This document shows, one piece after another, positions 41,644 to 50,068 of a stretch of 64,000 nucleotides of DNA; the stretch's first letter is position 1; every line of letters begins with the position of its first letter. The notes under the pieces were generated by a model, which saw nothing but the letters and a program-made list of their open reading frames with translations, was not told the origin of the DNA and ran no database searches. This stretch comes from Bradyrhizobium sp. AUGA SZCCT0176. Its GTDB lineage: Bacteria > Pseudomonadota > Alphaproteobacteria > Rhizobiales > Xanthobacteraceae. Where the stretch lies: assembly GCF_018130145.1 (NCBI RefSeq), contig NZ_JAFCMB010000022.1, positions 1-64,000 of the forward strand, read 5' to 3'. The position numbers and the translations under genes are program-made.

Positions 41644-43161
41644 CTAGGCGTTACTTTTTGACGTCCGCATCAGCCGGGCGAAACTGCCAAATAGCTTGTC
41701 GATCACGGGCCAGAACAGGAGAACGATCGCCAGTGTTGTAATCGAGCCAACAAGGCCGTTGGACCAGAACACCTTCATGTCTCCGCCGGATCCGATCATC
41801 GACAGGCGGAACGCATCCTCCGCCCGGTTGCCGAGTACCAGCGCCAACGTGAACGGCGCGAGCGGTATTCCGATCTTCTTGAAGACGTAGCCGACGACGC
41901 CGAAGCCAAGCATCAGCCAGATGTCGAACATCGCATTCTGGATGGCATAGGCACCGATCGCGCAGGACACCACGATCATCGGCGCGACCGCTGCGAACGG
42001 CACCCGCAGGATCGAGGCAAAGATCGGCACCGTCGTCAGCACCAGCACAAGACCGACCACGTTGCCGAGATACATCGAGGCAATCAGGCCCCAGACGAAG
42101 TCCTTGTGTTCGACGAACAACAATGGCCCGGGGTTGAGGCCCCACACCATCAAGCCGCCGAGCAGGATTGCCGCAGTGCCGGAGCCGGGAATACCGAGCG
42201 CCAGCATCGGCAGCAGTGCTGCCGTACCCGAGGCATGCGCCGCCGTTTCCGGCGCAAACACACCTTCGATGCGGCCCTTGCCGAAACCGTCCGGGTCCTT
42301 GGAAAAACGCTTGGCGAGATTGTAGCCCATGAACGAGGCCGCAATCGCGCCACCCGGCGTAATGCCGAGCCAGCAGCCGATGAACGACGAACGAAGCAGC
42401 GTCACCCAATATTTCGGCAGGTCTCTCCAGACCGACAACACGACGCGCAGACTGATCCCGGCGGCGTGTCCGCGCAACGCGAGGCGCTCTTCCATCGTCA
42501 GCAGTATCTCGCTGATGCCGAACAGGCCGATGACCGCGACCAGAAAATTAATGCCGCGCAAGAGGTCAGTCGAACCAAAGGTCATGCGCAACTGGCCGGA
42601 CACCGTGTCCATTCCAACGCCGGCGAGCAGCAGACCGAGCGACATCGAAATGACAGTCTTGTGCTTGGCCTCGCGGCCAAGCCCCACAAAGGAGCAGAAG
42701 GTGAGCAGATAGACCGCAAAGAATTCAGGCGGGCCGAACTTCAGCGCAAAGGACGAGATCATCGGCGCCAGAAACGTGATCAACAGCACCGCCACCAGCG
42801 AACCGATGAACGAGGAAGTAAACGCCGCAGTCAGCGCTTCCGCAGCCCTGCCCTGCTGCGCCATCGGATAACCATCGAAGGTGGTCGCGACCGACCAGGC
42901 CTCGCCGGGAATGTTGAACAGGATGGACGTGATGGCGCCGCCGAACAGCGCGCCCCAATAAATGCAGGACAGCATCACGATGGCCGAGGTCGGATCCATC
43001 GTGAAGGTCAACGGCAGCAGGATCGCCACACCGTTCGGCCCGCCAAGTCCCGGCAGCACGCCGACGAAAATGCCGAGCACCAGCCCGACCATCATCAGGA
43101 CGAGCGTCTTCCATGTCAGCAGGACGGCAAAGCCGTGCATGAGTAGACCGAAGGCTTCCAT
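41644..43161 (-). CDS. tctA: Tripartite tricarboxylate transporter large permease TctA
   Basis: A 505-residue inner-membrane protein with about twelve hydrophobic segments. The TctA signature GVLPGLGGPNGVAILLPLTF is at about residues 33-52, and FGGAITSILFNIPGEAWSVA follows. The second related glycine-rich motif GIPGSGTAAILLGGL lies near 330. It drives substrate entry using an ion gradient. tctB is 18 nt upstream. The binding protein gene tctC is separated from it by the mtn genes and an aldolase, which is unusual. Confidence 0.93.
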   Translation of the reverse strand: MEAFGLLMHGFAVLLTWKTLVLMMVGLVLGIFVGVLPGLGGPNGVAILLPLTFTMDPTSAIVMLSCIYWGALFGGAITSILFNIPGEAWSVATTFDGYPMAQQGRAAEALTAAFTSSFIGSLVAVLLITFLAPMISSFALKFGPPEFFAVYLLTFCSFVGLGREAKHKTVISMSLGLLLAGVGMDTVSGQLRMTFGSTDLLRGINFLVAVIGLFGISEILLTMEERLALRGHAAGISLRVVLSVWRDLPKYWVTLLRSSFIGCWLGITPGGAIAASFMGYNLAKRFSKDPDGFGKGRIEGVFAPETAAHASGTAALLPMLALGIPGSGTAAILLGGLMVWGLNPGPLLFVEHKDFVWGLIASMYLGNVVGLVLVLTTVPIFASILRVPFAAVAPMIVVSCAIGAYAIQNAMFDIWLMLGFGVVGYVFKKIGIPLAPFTLALVLGNRAEDAFRLSMIGSGGDMKVFWSNGLVGSITTLAIVLLFWPVIDKLFGSFARLMRTSKSNA

Positions 43162-43179
43162 CAGACTACCTGCGATCTA

Positions 43180-43722
43180 CTAACGGCCGAGGGCCGCTTC
43201 GAGCGGGCCCTTCGGCATGATGACGTCAAACGCGATGTCGAAAGTCACGAACATCACAGCGGTGAACACAAAGGCCGTCAGCAGCGACTTCCACAACGCG
43301 ATCTTGCCGACCACGCGCATGAAGGTCGAAACCAGGAGGAAGCTCGCGACATAGAGTCCGAGAAATTGCATGGCCAGACAGAACAGCAGCGTCGGCACGA
43401 ACACGGCCATGACGCGGCGAAGCTGGGCCTGCGTGACGAAAGTCTCGGCGGCTTCCTTGCGCGACAGGAAAGCGGTGACGAGACCATAGAGGCTGGCACC
43501 ACCGAGGATGACCGACAGATAGAACGGAAAATAACCGGCCTGCGGGCCGGTGGAGTCCCAGGCGGCGCCGGTGCGCCAATTGTCCCATCCGAGCGTCAGC
43601 GCGAGCGCCAGAAGGAGCAATGACACCACGACGTCGACGATGCGGACGCTCGTCACGACAGGTGAATTGACCTCAGGCGCGGTTGGATCGTCGACGACGA
43701 TTTCGATGTCGGTATTGGACAT
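43180..43722 (-). CDS. tctB: Tripartite tricarboxylate transporter small permease TctB
   Basis: A 180-residue small membrane subunit with four hydrophobic segments (about 23-43, 62-82, 100-135, 150-170). It has the TctB-typical TGPQAGYFPFYLSVILGGASL stretch near residues 57-77. It pairs with TctA. The N-terminal 20 residues are acidic and cytoplasmic. The upstream gap to mtnA carries a dispersed repeat, so mtnA and tctB may or may not share a transcript. Confidence 0.88.
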   Translation of the reverse strand: MSNTDIEIVVDDPTAPEVNSPVVTSVRIVDVVVSLLLLALALTLGWDNWRTGAAWDSTGPQAGYFPFYLSVILGGASLYGLVTAFLSRKEAAETFVTQAQLRRVMAVFVPTLLFCLAMQFLGLYVASFLLVSTFMRVVGKIALWKSLLTAFVFTAVMFVTFDIAFDVIMPKGPLEAALGR

Positions 43723-43802
43723 TGGATGAGATCTATCCCGGCTGACTGACGTGGCATACGGGATACAGTGCTGGTGTTGGCCGCGTCAATGTAACTTCAG
43801 CG

Positions 43803-43888
43803 AATGCTTTGGTTTGACGCGTGTTCTCAACGCGAACCGGCTTCCACCCTCGGATCAAGTCCGAGGGCATGCTTCGCGCGAAAACGCT
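43803..43888. repeat. Dispersed intergenic repeat, copy 2
   Basis: Related to the element at 24276-24376: it shares TTTGACGC, then ACGCGAACCGG, TTCCAC and the GAAAACGCT end. It differs by an inserted perfect hairpin CCCTCGGA-TCAAG-TCCGAGGG (43847-43867). It lies between mtnA and tctB and touches the last bases of mtnA. Confidence 0.65.
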
Positions 43889-44981
43889 ACCGGACCCGAT
43901 CGGGAAACGTGCTCGCAAGTGCAGCACGTTCAGGCCTCAGCACACCACGCTCGGTGATCAATCCGGTTACCAGCCGCGCCGGCGTGACATCGAACGCATA
44001 ATTGGCGACCGGCGATCCCGCAGGCACCACCCGCACCGTTTCGATACGCCCATCGGTGGTGCGGCCGGTCATGGTCGCGACTTCATCGGAAGCGCGCTGT
44101 TCGATCGGAATCTGCTTTATTCCGTCGTCGATACTAAAGTCGATGGTCGGCGACGGCAGCGCAACATAGAACGGCACGCCGTTGTCGTGCGCGGCGAGCG
44201 CCTTCAAATAGGTTCCGATCTTGTTGCAGACGTCGCCATTGGCAGCCACCCGGTCGGTTCCGACGATGGCCAGATCGACCATCCGGTGCTGCATCAGGTG
44301 GCCACCGGTGTTGTCGGCGATCACCGTATGCGGGACACCATGGTGGCCAAGTTCCCACGCCGTGAGGGAGGCGCCTTGATTGCGGGGCCGGGTTTCGTCG
44401 ACCCAAACATGGAGCTTCAGGCCCCGATCATGCGCGAGGTAGATCGGAGCCGTCGCGGTACCGAAATCGACCGTCGCCAGCCATCCAGCGTTGCAGTGCG
44501 TCAGGATGTTGACCGTCTCTCCCGGCTTGGTCGCGGCAATCGCTTCGATCAGCGCCAAACCGTGCTGTCCTATGGCCTGATTGATCGCGACGTCCTCCTC
44601 CGCGATTTCAGTGGCGCGCTTGTAGGCCGCCGCGACACGTCCTGACGGCGGCAAGGGCCGCAGCATCCCGTGCATTTCATCGAGCGCCCATTTCAGGTTG
44701 ATGGCCGTCGGCCGGGTCGCAATCAGCATCTTGTAGGCAAGGTCAAGCGCGGCATCGGAGGCATCGGCGCGCATAGCCAGCGCCATGCCATAAGCGGCGG
44801 TTGCGCCGATCAGCGGCGCGCCGCGCACCAGCATGGAACGGATGGCTTCGCCGGCGTCCGCCGCACTCGTCATCCGCGCGATGACGAAATCATGCGGCAG
44901 CCGTCGCTGGTCGATCGCCCCGACCGACCATCCATCGGGCTCGAGCCAGATGCTGCGAAAATGCCTGCCATCGACCTTCAT
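43887..44981 (-). CDS. mtnA: S-methyl-5-thioribose-1-phosphate isomerase
   Basis: A 364-residue isomerase converting 5-methylthioribose-1-phosphate to the ribulose-1-phosphate form. The catalytic Cys163 (ILTHCNAGWLAT) and Asp243 (VGTDRVAANGDVCNKIGTY) are present, as is the substrate-binding LVRGAPLIGATAAYG near 52-66. The start overlaps the mtnP stop by 4 nt (ATGA), so the two are translated together. The rest of the classical methionine salvage set (mtnB, C, D, K) is not in the window. Confidence 0.95.
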   Translation of the reverse strand: MKVDGRHFRSIWLEPDGWSVGAIDQRRLPHDFVIARMTSAADAGEAIRSMLVRGAPLIGATAAYGMALAMRADASDAALDLAYKMLIATRPTAINLKWALDEMHGMLRPLPPSGRVAAAYKRATEIAEEDVAINQAIGQHGLALIEAIAATKPGETVNILTHCNAGWLATVDFGTATAPIYLAHDRGLKLHVWVDETRPRNQGASLTAWELGHHGVPHTVIADNTGGHLMQHRMVDLAIVGTDRVAANGDVCNKIGTYLKALAAHDNGVPFYVALPSPTIDFSIDDGIKQIPIEQRASDEVATMTGRTTDGRIETVRVVPAGSPVANYAFDVTPARLVTGLITERGVLRPERAALASTFPDRVR

Positions 44982-45853
44982 GAACGCAACACCCTGCCGG
45001 CCACCGCGTCGAGCTTGCTGAGCAATGCGGGATCTCGCGCCTCCGGCGCCGTGATCAGCGCGGTATCAAGGGCCCGATCCGAGCCGATCGGACACGGTTC
45101 GTGCTCGCGCGGGAAATCCCTGGCAAGGCGCGCAACCAGGCCCTTGGCCTTTTCGGCATTCGAGTTCAGCACGCGAATGATGTCCTGAACCGTCACGGCG
45201 TCGTGCTGGGGATGCCAGCAATCGAAATCGGTAACCATCGCCACGCTGGCGTAACAGATCTCGGCCTCACGGGCGAGCTTGGCTTCCGGCATGTTGGTCA
45301 TCCCGATCACCGAATAGCCCTGCGTCTTGTAGGTCAGGCTCTCGGCAAGGCTGGAGAACTGAGGGCCTTCCATACAGACATAGGTGCCGCCTTGCACGGC
45401 CGCGATGTCCTCGGCCTTGGCGGCCTCCGCCAAATGCACCAATAGACGCGGTGACACCGGATGAGCCATCGAGACATGGGCAACGCAGCCTCTGCCGAAG
45501 AATGAACTTTCGCGCTTGTGGGTGCGGTCCACGAATTGATCGACGAGCACGAATGTGCCGGGTGGCAGATCCTCCCGGAACGAACCACAGGCCGAGAGCG
45601 AAATCAGGTCGGTAACCCCTGCCCGTTTCAGGACGTCGATATTGGCGCGGTAGTTGATGTCCGAAGGCGACAGAACGTGCCCTTTGCCATGCCGGGGCAG
45701 AAATACGATCGGCAGCCCAGCGATGACACCATGCCTGACGGGCGCAGAAGCCTCACCCCAAGGGCTTTCGATCGCCTCGTCGCGGACATTTTCCAACCCC
45801 GGCAGATCGTAAATGCCGGATCCGCCGATAATGCCAAGCACGGCATTCGTCAT
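44978..45853 (-). CDS. mtnP: S-methyl-5'-thioadenosine phosphorylase
   Basis: A 291-residue phosphorylase splitting methylthioadenosine into adenine and methylthioribose-1-phosphate. GIIGGSGIYDLPGL near the start, the phosphate-binding FLPRHGKGH (about 53-61), SACGSFREDLPPG and IGMTNMPEAKLAREAEICYA with the purine-site TDFDCWH are intact. The ATG follows GGGAG. It is first in the mtnP-mtnA pair and divergent from the class II aldolase, with 162 nt between them that include a strong palindrome. Confidence 0.95.
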   Translation of the reverse strand: MTNAVLGIIGGSGIYDLPGLENVRDEAIESPWGEASAPVRHGVIAGLPIVFLPRHGKGHVLSPSDINYRANIDVLKRAGVTDLISLSACGSFREDLPPGTFVLVDQFVDRTHKRESSFFGRGCVAHVSMAHPVSPRLLVHLAEAAKAEDIAAVQGGTYVCMEGPQFSSLAESLTYKTQGYSVIGMTNMPEAKLAREAEICYASVAMVTDFDCWHPQHDAVTVQDIIRVLNSNAEKAKGLVARLARDFPREHEPCPIGSDRALDTALITAPEARDPALLSKLDAVAGRVLRS

Positions 45854-45873
45854 GATTGCTCCCAGAATGTTTC

Positions 45874-45891
45874 CCGGAGCGACCGCTCCGG
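45874..45891. promoter_or_regulatory. Palindrome in the mtnP-aldolase divergent region
   Basis: CCGGAGCG and CGCTCCGG are perfect 8-bp inverted arms with a 2-nt spacer, 20 nt upstream of the mtnP start. It could be an operator shared by the divergent genes or a hairpin in the mtnP leader. No regulator gene is adjacent. Confidence 0.4.
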
Positions 45892-46015
45892 CTTGTTCCC
45901 AGCACGCTTGGATGTTCGACTATACTGCGACGCAATAATCAACCATTGTTCGCCTACTGCAAAGGCCCTCTGGCAGGGCTGGTGATTTGACGCTGCAGCG
46001 ATCAGGAGAAAGTAG

Positions 46016-46666
46016 ATGTCGGCCACCAGCGAGCGGAAAAAGCGCCAGTCCATCATCGACGCCTGCCGCAGCATGAATGCGCTTGGCATTAATCAAGGCA
46101 CGTCCGGGAATATCAGCCTGCGGCATGACACCGGCCTGCTGATCACGCCGACCAGCGTGCCCTATGAAACGATGCAGCCGGAGCAGATCGTGTTCATGGG
46201 TCTGGACGGTTCGTTCGACGCGGCGCAGCGACCGTCGAGCGAGTGGCGGTTTCACCTCGACATTCTGAAGGCACGGCCCGAGGTCAACGCGGTGGTGCAC
46301 GCGCATCCACCCTATTCGACGATCCTCGCGATCATGGGTCTGGAAATCCCGCCGATCCATTACATGATCGCGGTCGCCGGCGGCGACACCATCCGCTGCG
46401 CGCCCTATGCGACGTTCGGCACGCAGGAACTGTCGGAACACGCCGTTCGGGCGCTCGAGGACCGCCTAGCCTGCCTGCTGGAGCATCACGGCATGATCGC
46501 CATCGGACCTTCGCTGTCGAAGGCAATGTGGCTTGCGGTGGAGGTCGAAGCGCTGGCGCGGCAATACCACGGCTGCCTTCAGATCGGCACGCCGCGCTTG
46601 CTGCCCAAAGCAGAGATCAAGAACGTTCTCGGCAGGATCGCTGGATACGGTCCTGCCGGGAAATAA
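46016..46666 (+). CDS. Class II aldolase/adducin family aldolase (candidate 5-methylthioribulose-1-phosphate aldolase)
   Basis: A 216-residue zinc aldolase of the L-fuculose-phosphate aldolase family. GTSGNIS (28-34) binds phosphate. Glu76 is the catalytic acid/base, and His95, His97 (VVHAHPPYS) and His157 (LEHHGM) are zinc ligands. AGGAGA precedes the start. Divergence from mtnP-mtnA matches the DHAP shunt, in which such an aldolase (Ald2) cleaves methylthioribulose-1-phosphate to dihydroxyacetone phosphate and methylthioacetaldehyde. Fuculose- or 5-deoxyribulose-phosphate cleavage are alternatives, the latter fitting parallel 5'-deoxyadenosine salvage. Confidence 0.88.
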   Translation: MSATSERKKRQSIIDACRSMNALGINQGTSGNISLRHDTGLLITPTSVPYETMQPEQIVFMGLDGSFDAAQRPSSEWRFHLDILKARPEVNAVVHAHPPYSTILAIMGLEIPPIHYMIAVAGGDTIRCAPYATFGTQELSEHAVRALEDRLACLLEHHGMIAIGPSLSKAMWLAVEVEALARQYHGCLQIGTPRLLPKAEIKNVLGRIAGYGPAGK

Positions 46667-46681
46667 CGCGCTACGGCAGGC

Positions 46682-47668
46682 TTACTTCGCCACGAAACCG
46701 GCTTCGTTCATCAGCGAGGTGTTGAGCTTGTCATCCTCCTCGAGGAACTTCACCATGTCCTTGCCGGTTAGGAAGATCGGCTTCAGCGCCTGCTTTTCCA
46801 TGTATTCCTTGTACTCTGCGGTCTGCGTCACCTTCTGGAACAGATCGACATAGAACGCCTGTTGGTCCGGCGTGACCTTGCCCGGCAGGAACATCGCGCG
46901 CAGCATCAGATACTGCACGTCGAGCCCTTCTTCCTTGCAGGTCGGGATATCGTTCCAGGATTGCGTCTCGGTGACCTTGGTCTTGTAGGCGATACGCTCC
47001 TTGTCGAACACGCACAGCGCGCGGACCTGGCCGGCGCGCCAGACCTCGAGATTTTCGGACGGATTGTTGACGTTGGATTCGGTGTGGTTGCCAACCAGTT
47101 GCGTCGCGGCTTCGCCGCCGGATTTGTACGGCAGATAGGAGAACTTCGCGCCTGTCCTCTGCTCCATGAACACGGTGAGCACGTGATCCTCGCGCTTGGA
47201 GCCGGTGCCGCCCATCTTGAACGGCGAACTCGCAGCCTTGGCGGCCGCAACGAATTCCTTGACGGTTTTCGGTCCGGCGGCATTGTCCCACAGCACGAAC
47301 TGATCGAGCGCAACCACCGACACCGGCGTGAGATCGCGCCAATTGAAGGGAATCTTCGCCGACAACGGCAGCATGTAGATCAGCGAATAGGCGATCAGCA
47401 CCTTGTTGGGGTCGCCGTCGCTGGATTTCATATACATCAACGCCTCGGCGCCGGAGGCTCCGCCCTTGAGCGAGACCACGATCGGCTGCTTCATCAAATT
47501 ATTCTTCTGGATTGCCGCCTGCATCATCCGAGCCATCTGGTCGGAGGCGCCGCCGGCACCTGCTGCGACCACGATTTCAACCGGTTTGGTCGGCTCCCAG
47601 GCAGCGAACGCCGGTACGCTGACGATCATGGCCGCCAAGGCGGCCGTGGCTTTCAGAATCTGTCCCAC
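46682..47668 (-). CDS. tctC: Tripartite tricarboxylate transporter binding protein TctC (Bug family)
   Basis: A 328-residue periplasmic binding protein. A signal peptide (KATAALAAMIVSVPAFAAWE, cleavage after AFA) leads into WEPTKPVEIVVAAGAGGASD, the Bug-family start with the carboxylate-binding loop. GGASGAEALMYMK and YLPYKSGGEAATQLVGNHT are further family marks. The start is GTG, with GGGAAG upstream. It is convergent with the aldolase and separated from tctAB by three metabolic genes. Bug proteins bind carboxylates and some amides; the ligand here is unknown. Confidence 0.9.
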   Translation of the reverse strand: MGQILKATAALAAMIVSVPAFAAWEPTKPVEIVVAAGAGGASDQMARMMQAAIQKNNLMKQPIVVSLKGGASGAEALMYMKSSDGDPNKVLIAYSLIYMLPLSAKIPFNWRDLTPVSVVALDQFVLWDNAAGPKTVKEFVAAAKAASSPFKMGGTGSKREDHVLTVFMEQRTGAKFSYLPYKSGGEAATQLVGNHTESNVNNPSENLEVWRAGQVRALCVFDKERIAYKTKVTETQSWNDIPTCKEEGLDVQYLMLRAMFLPGKVTPDQQAFYVDLFQKVTQTAEYKEYMEKQALKPIFLTGKDMVKFLEEDDKLNTSLMNEAGFVAK

Positions 47669-47853
47669 GTGTTTCTTCCCTATGTCTTTGTTTTAATTAT
47701 AGAAACGCAAACACACACGGTACCATTGTGCGGATTTAACAACGCCAGTTCAAGTCGAACCGGCCCACGCTGCCTATGACTTTCGCATGAGCCGAGCAAA
47801 CCAGGTTCGCGACGATACGGAAACCCAATCGTGATTGAAGCTAGGCCCGAACC

Positions 47854-48651
47854 CTATTTGCCCTTCCAGTTCGGCGTACGCTTGTTGAGGAAGGCATCCA
47901 TTCCCTCGCGAAAATCCTCGCTCATGTAGGCGCGCAGGATCAGATCCCGGCCTTCCTCGCGCGACAAAGTGCGGCGGATACGAAGCACCGCTTCCTTGGC
48001 GGTTTCCATCGTGATCGGCGCATGACCAGCAACGAGCTTGGCGGTTTCATCGGCGCGGCGCTGCAGCGTCGGAACGTCAGGGACGACCTCGTTGAGCAGA
48101 CCGAGTGACAGCGCCTCGGGCGCCTCGATCAACCGCGCCGTGAAAATCAGGTCCTTGGTCCGTGCCGGCCCGACCAACGCAACAACCCGGCTGATGTTGG
48201 ACATCGACAGGCAGTTGCCCAGCGTGCGCGCGATGGGAAAGCCGATGCGCGTCGTTGCGGTGCCGATCCGGATATCGCAGCAGGCGGCAATCCCGGCGCC
48301 GCCACCGGTGCAGGCACCAGCAATGGCCGCAATCGTCGGCACCCGGACCTTCTCCAATGTGCCCAGCACGCGGTCGATCCGCTCCTCATATTCGAGTGCG
48401 TCTTCCGCGGTCTTGAAGGCACGGAACTGCGAAATGTCGGTACCCGATGCGAACGCCTTTTCCCCCGTGCCGGTCAGGATCATGGCCTTGATCGAGCGAT
48501 CCTGGTTGACGCTCTCGCAGATCGCCGCCATCTGCTCATACATCGCAAAGGTCAGCGCGTTTCGCGCCTGCGGCCGGTTGAACGTCAGCCGGGCGATACC
48601 GTCCTCGACGGAATAGAGCAGGTCTTCAGTTGCAGCTACCGGTGCGTTCAT
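47854..48651 (-). CDS. Enoyl-CoA hydratase/isomerase family protein (catalytic Glu pair absent)
   Basis: A 265-residue crotonase-fold protein. The oxyanion-hole segments are FASGTDISQF and IAGACTGGGAGIAACCDIRIG. At the positions of both catalytic glutamates of classical hydratases the sequence has GGGAGIAA and FPIARTLGN, so neither Glu is visible. That argues against simple enoyl-CoA hydration and for another crotonase reaction. The ATG at 48651 was chosen by homology; the upstream extension to 48723 overlaps the aminotransferase gene. It lies 37 nt after that gene on the same strand. Confidence 0.88.
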   Translation of the reverse strand: MNAPVAATEDLLYSVEDGIARLTFNRPQARNALTFAMYEQMAAICESVNQDRSIKAMILTGTGEKAFASGTDISQFRAFKTAEDALEYEERIDRVLGTLEKVRVPTIAAIAGACTGGGAGIAACCDIRIGTATTRIGFPIARTLGNCLSMSNISRVVALVGPARTKDLIFTARLIEAPEALSLGLLNEVVPDVPTLQRRADETAKLVAGHAPITMETAKEAVLRIRRTLSREEGRDLILRAYMSEDFREGMDAFLNKRTPNWKGK

Positions 48652-48688
48652 CGCAGTTCTTTCCGTTCTTTTCGTTGTTGGGACCGGT

Positions 48689-49888
48689 TCAGGCGACGGC
48701 GATCTTTGGAATGGAAACCACATCGCGTCCCTTGAGCACTTCCATCGCCGCCAGCACTCCCCCGCCTCGATGCGGCACCTTCGCGAGATCGAGACCCATT
48801 TCGACGCCCGACAGCGTGCCCATCAGCATCAGATCGTTGAAATGGCCGATATGGCCGATCCGGAACACCTTGCCCTTGATCTTGTTGAGGCCGGTGCCGA
48901 GCGACATGTCGAAGTTTTCCAGCACCACTTTGCGGAAATTGTCGGCGTCATGGCCATCCGGCATCACCACGCCAGTCAGCGCCGGCGAATGTGCGCCCTG
49001 TTCCTGGCACTGCGTTTCCAGGCCCCACGCCTTGATGGCCGCACGCGTCGCAGCGCTGTGGCGCTTGTGGCGCGCGAAGACGTTTTCCAGCCCCTCTTCC
49101 TCGAGCATCTTGACCGCTTCGCGCAGCCCGAACAGCAGATTGGTTGCCGGCGTGTAGGGCCAGGTGCCCGCCTTGTTGATCGCGATGACTTCCTGCCAGT
49201 CCCAATAGGAACGCATGGCCGGATTGGCCTTCGCGACCGCGAGCGCCTTTTCCGACACCGCGTTGAAGCCGAGACCCGGCGGCAGCATCAGTCCCTTCTG
49301 TGACCCTGCGACCGACACGTCGATGCCCCAGGCGTCGTGCTCATATTCCAGTGAGCCGAGACCGGAAATGGTGTCGACCATCAGCAATGCCGGGTGTTTG
49401 ACACGATCGAGGATCTTGCGGACTTCGAGCGGATAGGTCACGCAGGCGGTCGATGTCTCGTTGTGGACGACGCACACGGCCTTAATCTTGTGCGCCTTGT
49501 CGGCCGACAACCGCGCCTCGATTTGTTCGAGATCGGCGCCGTGGCGCCAGTCACCGGGCATGAAATCCACGTCAAGCTTGAATTTCTCGGCGATGCCGCG
49601 CCACAGCACGGCAAACTGCCCCGTCTCCGCCATCAGCACCTTGTCGCCGGGCTGCAACGTATTGACGAGGGCTGCCTCCCAGGCACCGGTGCCCGACGAC
49701 GGGTAGATGATCACGGGCTGCTTGGTGCGGAACACCCGCTGCATGGCCGCCAGCACCGCGTGGCCGATCTCGGCGAATTCGGGACCCCGATGATCCATGG
49801 TTGGCATGTCCATGGCGCGCAGCACCCGGTCCGGTACATTGGTCGGTCCCGGAATCTGCAGAAAATGCCGTCCAGAGTGCACAGTCAT
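48689..49888 (-). CDS. Serine-glyoxylate / alanine-glyoxylate aminotransferase
   Basis: A 399-residue class V PLP aminotransferase. The N-terminal HFLQIPGPTNVPDRVLRAMD is the hallmark of serine-glyoxylate transaminases. GTGAWEAALVNTL binds the PLP phosphate, and the Schiff-base Lys is in VSVAGSQKGLMLPPGLGF. It would convert glyoxylate and serine to glycine and hydroxypyruvate. AAGGA precedes the ATG at 49888. It is divergent from the FAD/Fe-S dehydrogenase, whose reaction can produce glyoxylate from glycolate, which supports a shared role. Confidence 0.92.
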   Translation of the reverse strand: MTVHSGRHFLQIPGPTNVPDRVLRAMDMPTMDHRGPEFAEIGHAVLAAMQRVFRTKQPVIIYPSSGTGAWEAALVNTLQPGDKVLMAETGQFAVLWRGIAEKFKLDVDFMPGDWRHGADLEQIEARLSADKAHKIKAVCVVHNETSTACVTYPLEVRKILDRVKHPALLMVDTISGLGSLEYEHDAWGIDVSVAGSQKGLMLPPGLGFNAVSEKALAVAKANPAMRSYWDWQEVIAINKAGTWPYTPATNLLFGLREAVKMLEEEGLENVFARHKRHSAATRAAIKAWGLETQCQEQGAHSPALTGVVMPDGHDADNFRKVVLENFDMSLGTGLNKIKGKVFRIGHIGHFNDLMLMGTLSGVEMGLDLAKVPHRGGGVLAAMEVLKGRDVVSIPKIAVA

Positions 49889-50068
49889 GGGGCGTCCTTC
49901 CCGGTCTTGTCTTACGAGTATTGGCTTCACGAGCCGCTCGAATATCACTATTCGGCGGGCTTGTCCCCCGCCCGGCGGGGCCCGTCAATGCCCAAGAAGC
50001 GGGGCTTTGCCTTGCCAAGGCGGACCCCGGCAGGCAAGACACTGACGTTCACTCACGAGACCAAGGCA

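Noticed and set aside
50009..50021. Short palindrome GCCTTG-C-CAAGGC upstream of the FAD/Fe-S gene
   Set aside because: Six-base arms with one spacer base are expected several times by chance in 64 kb, and nothing else supports an operator.
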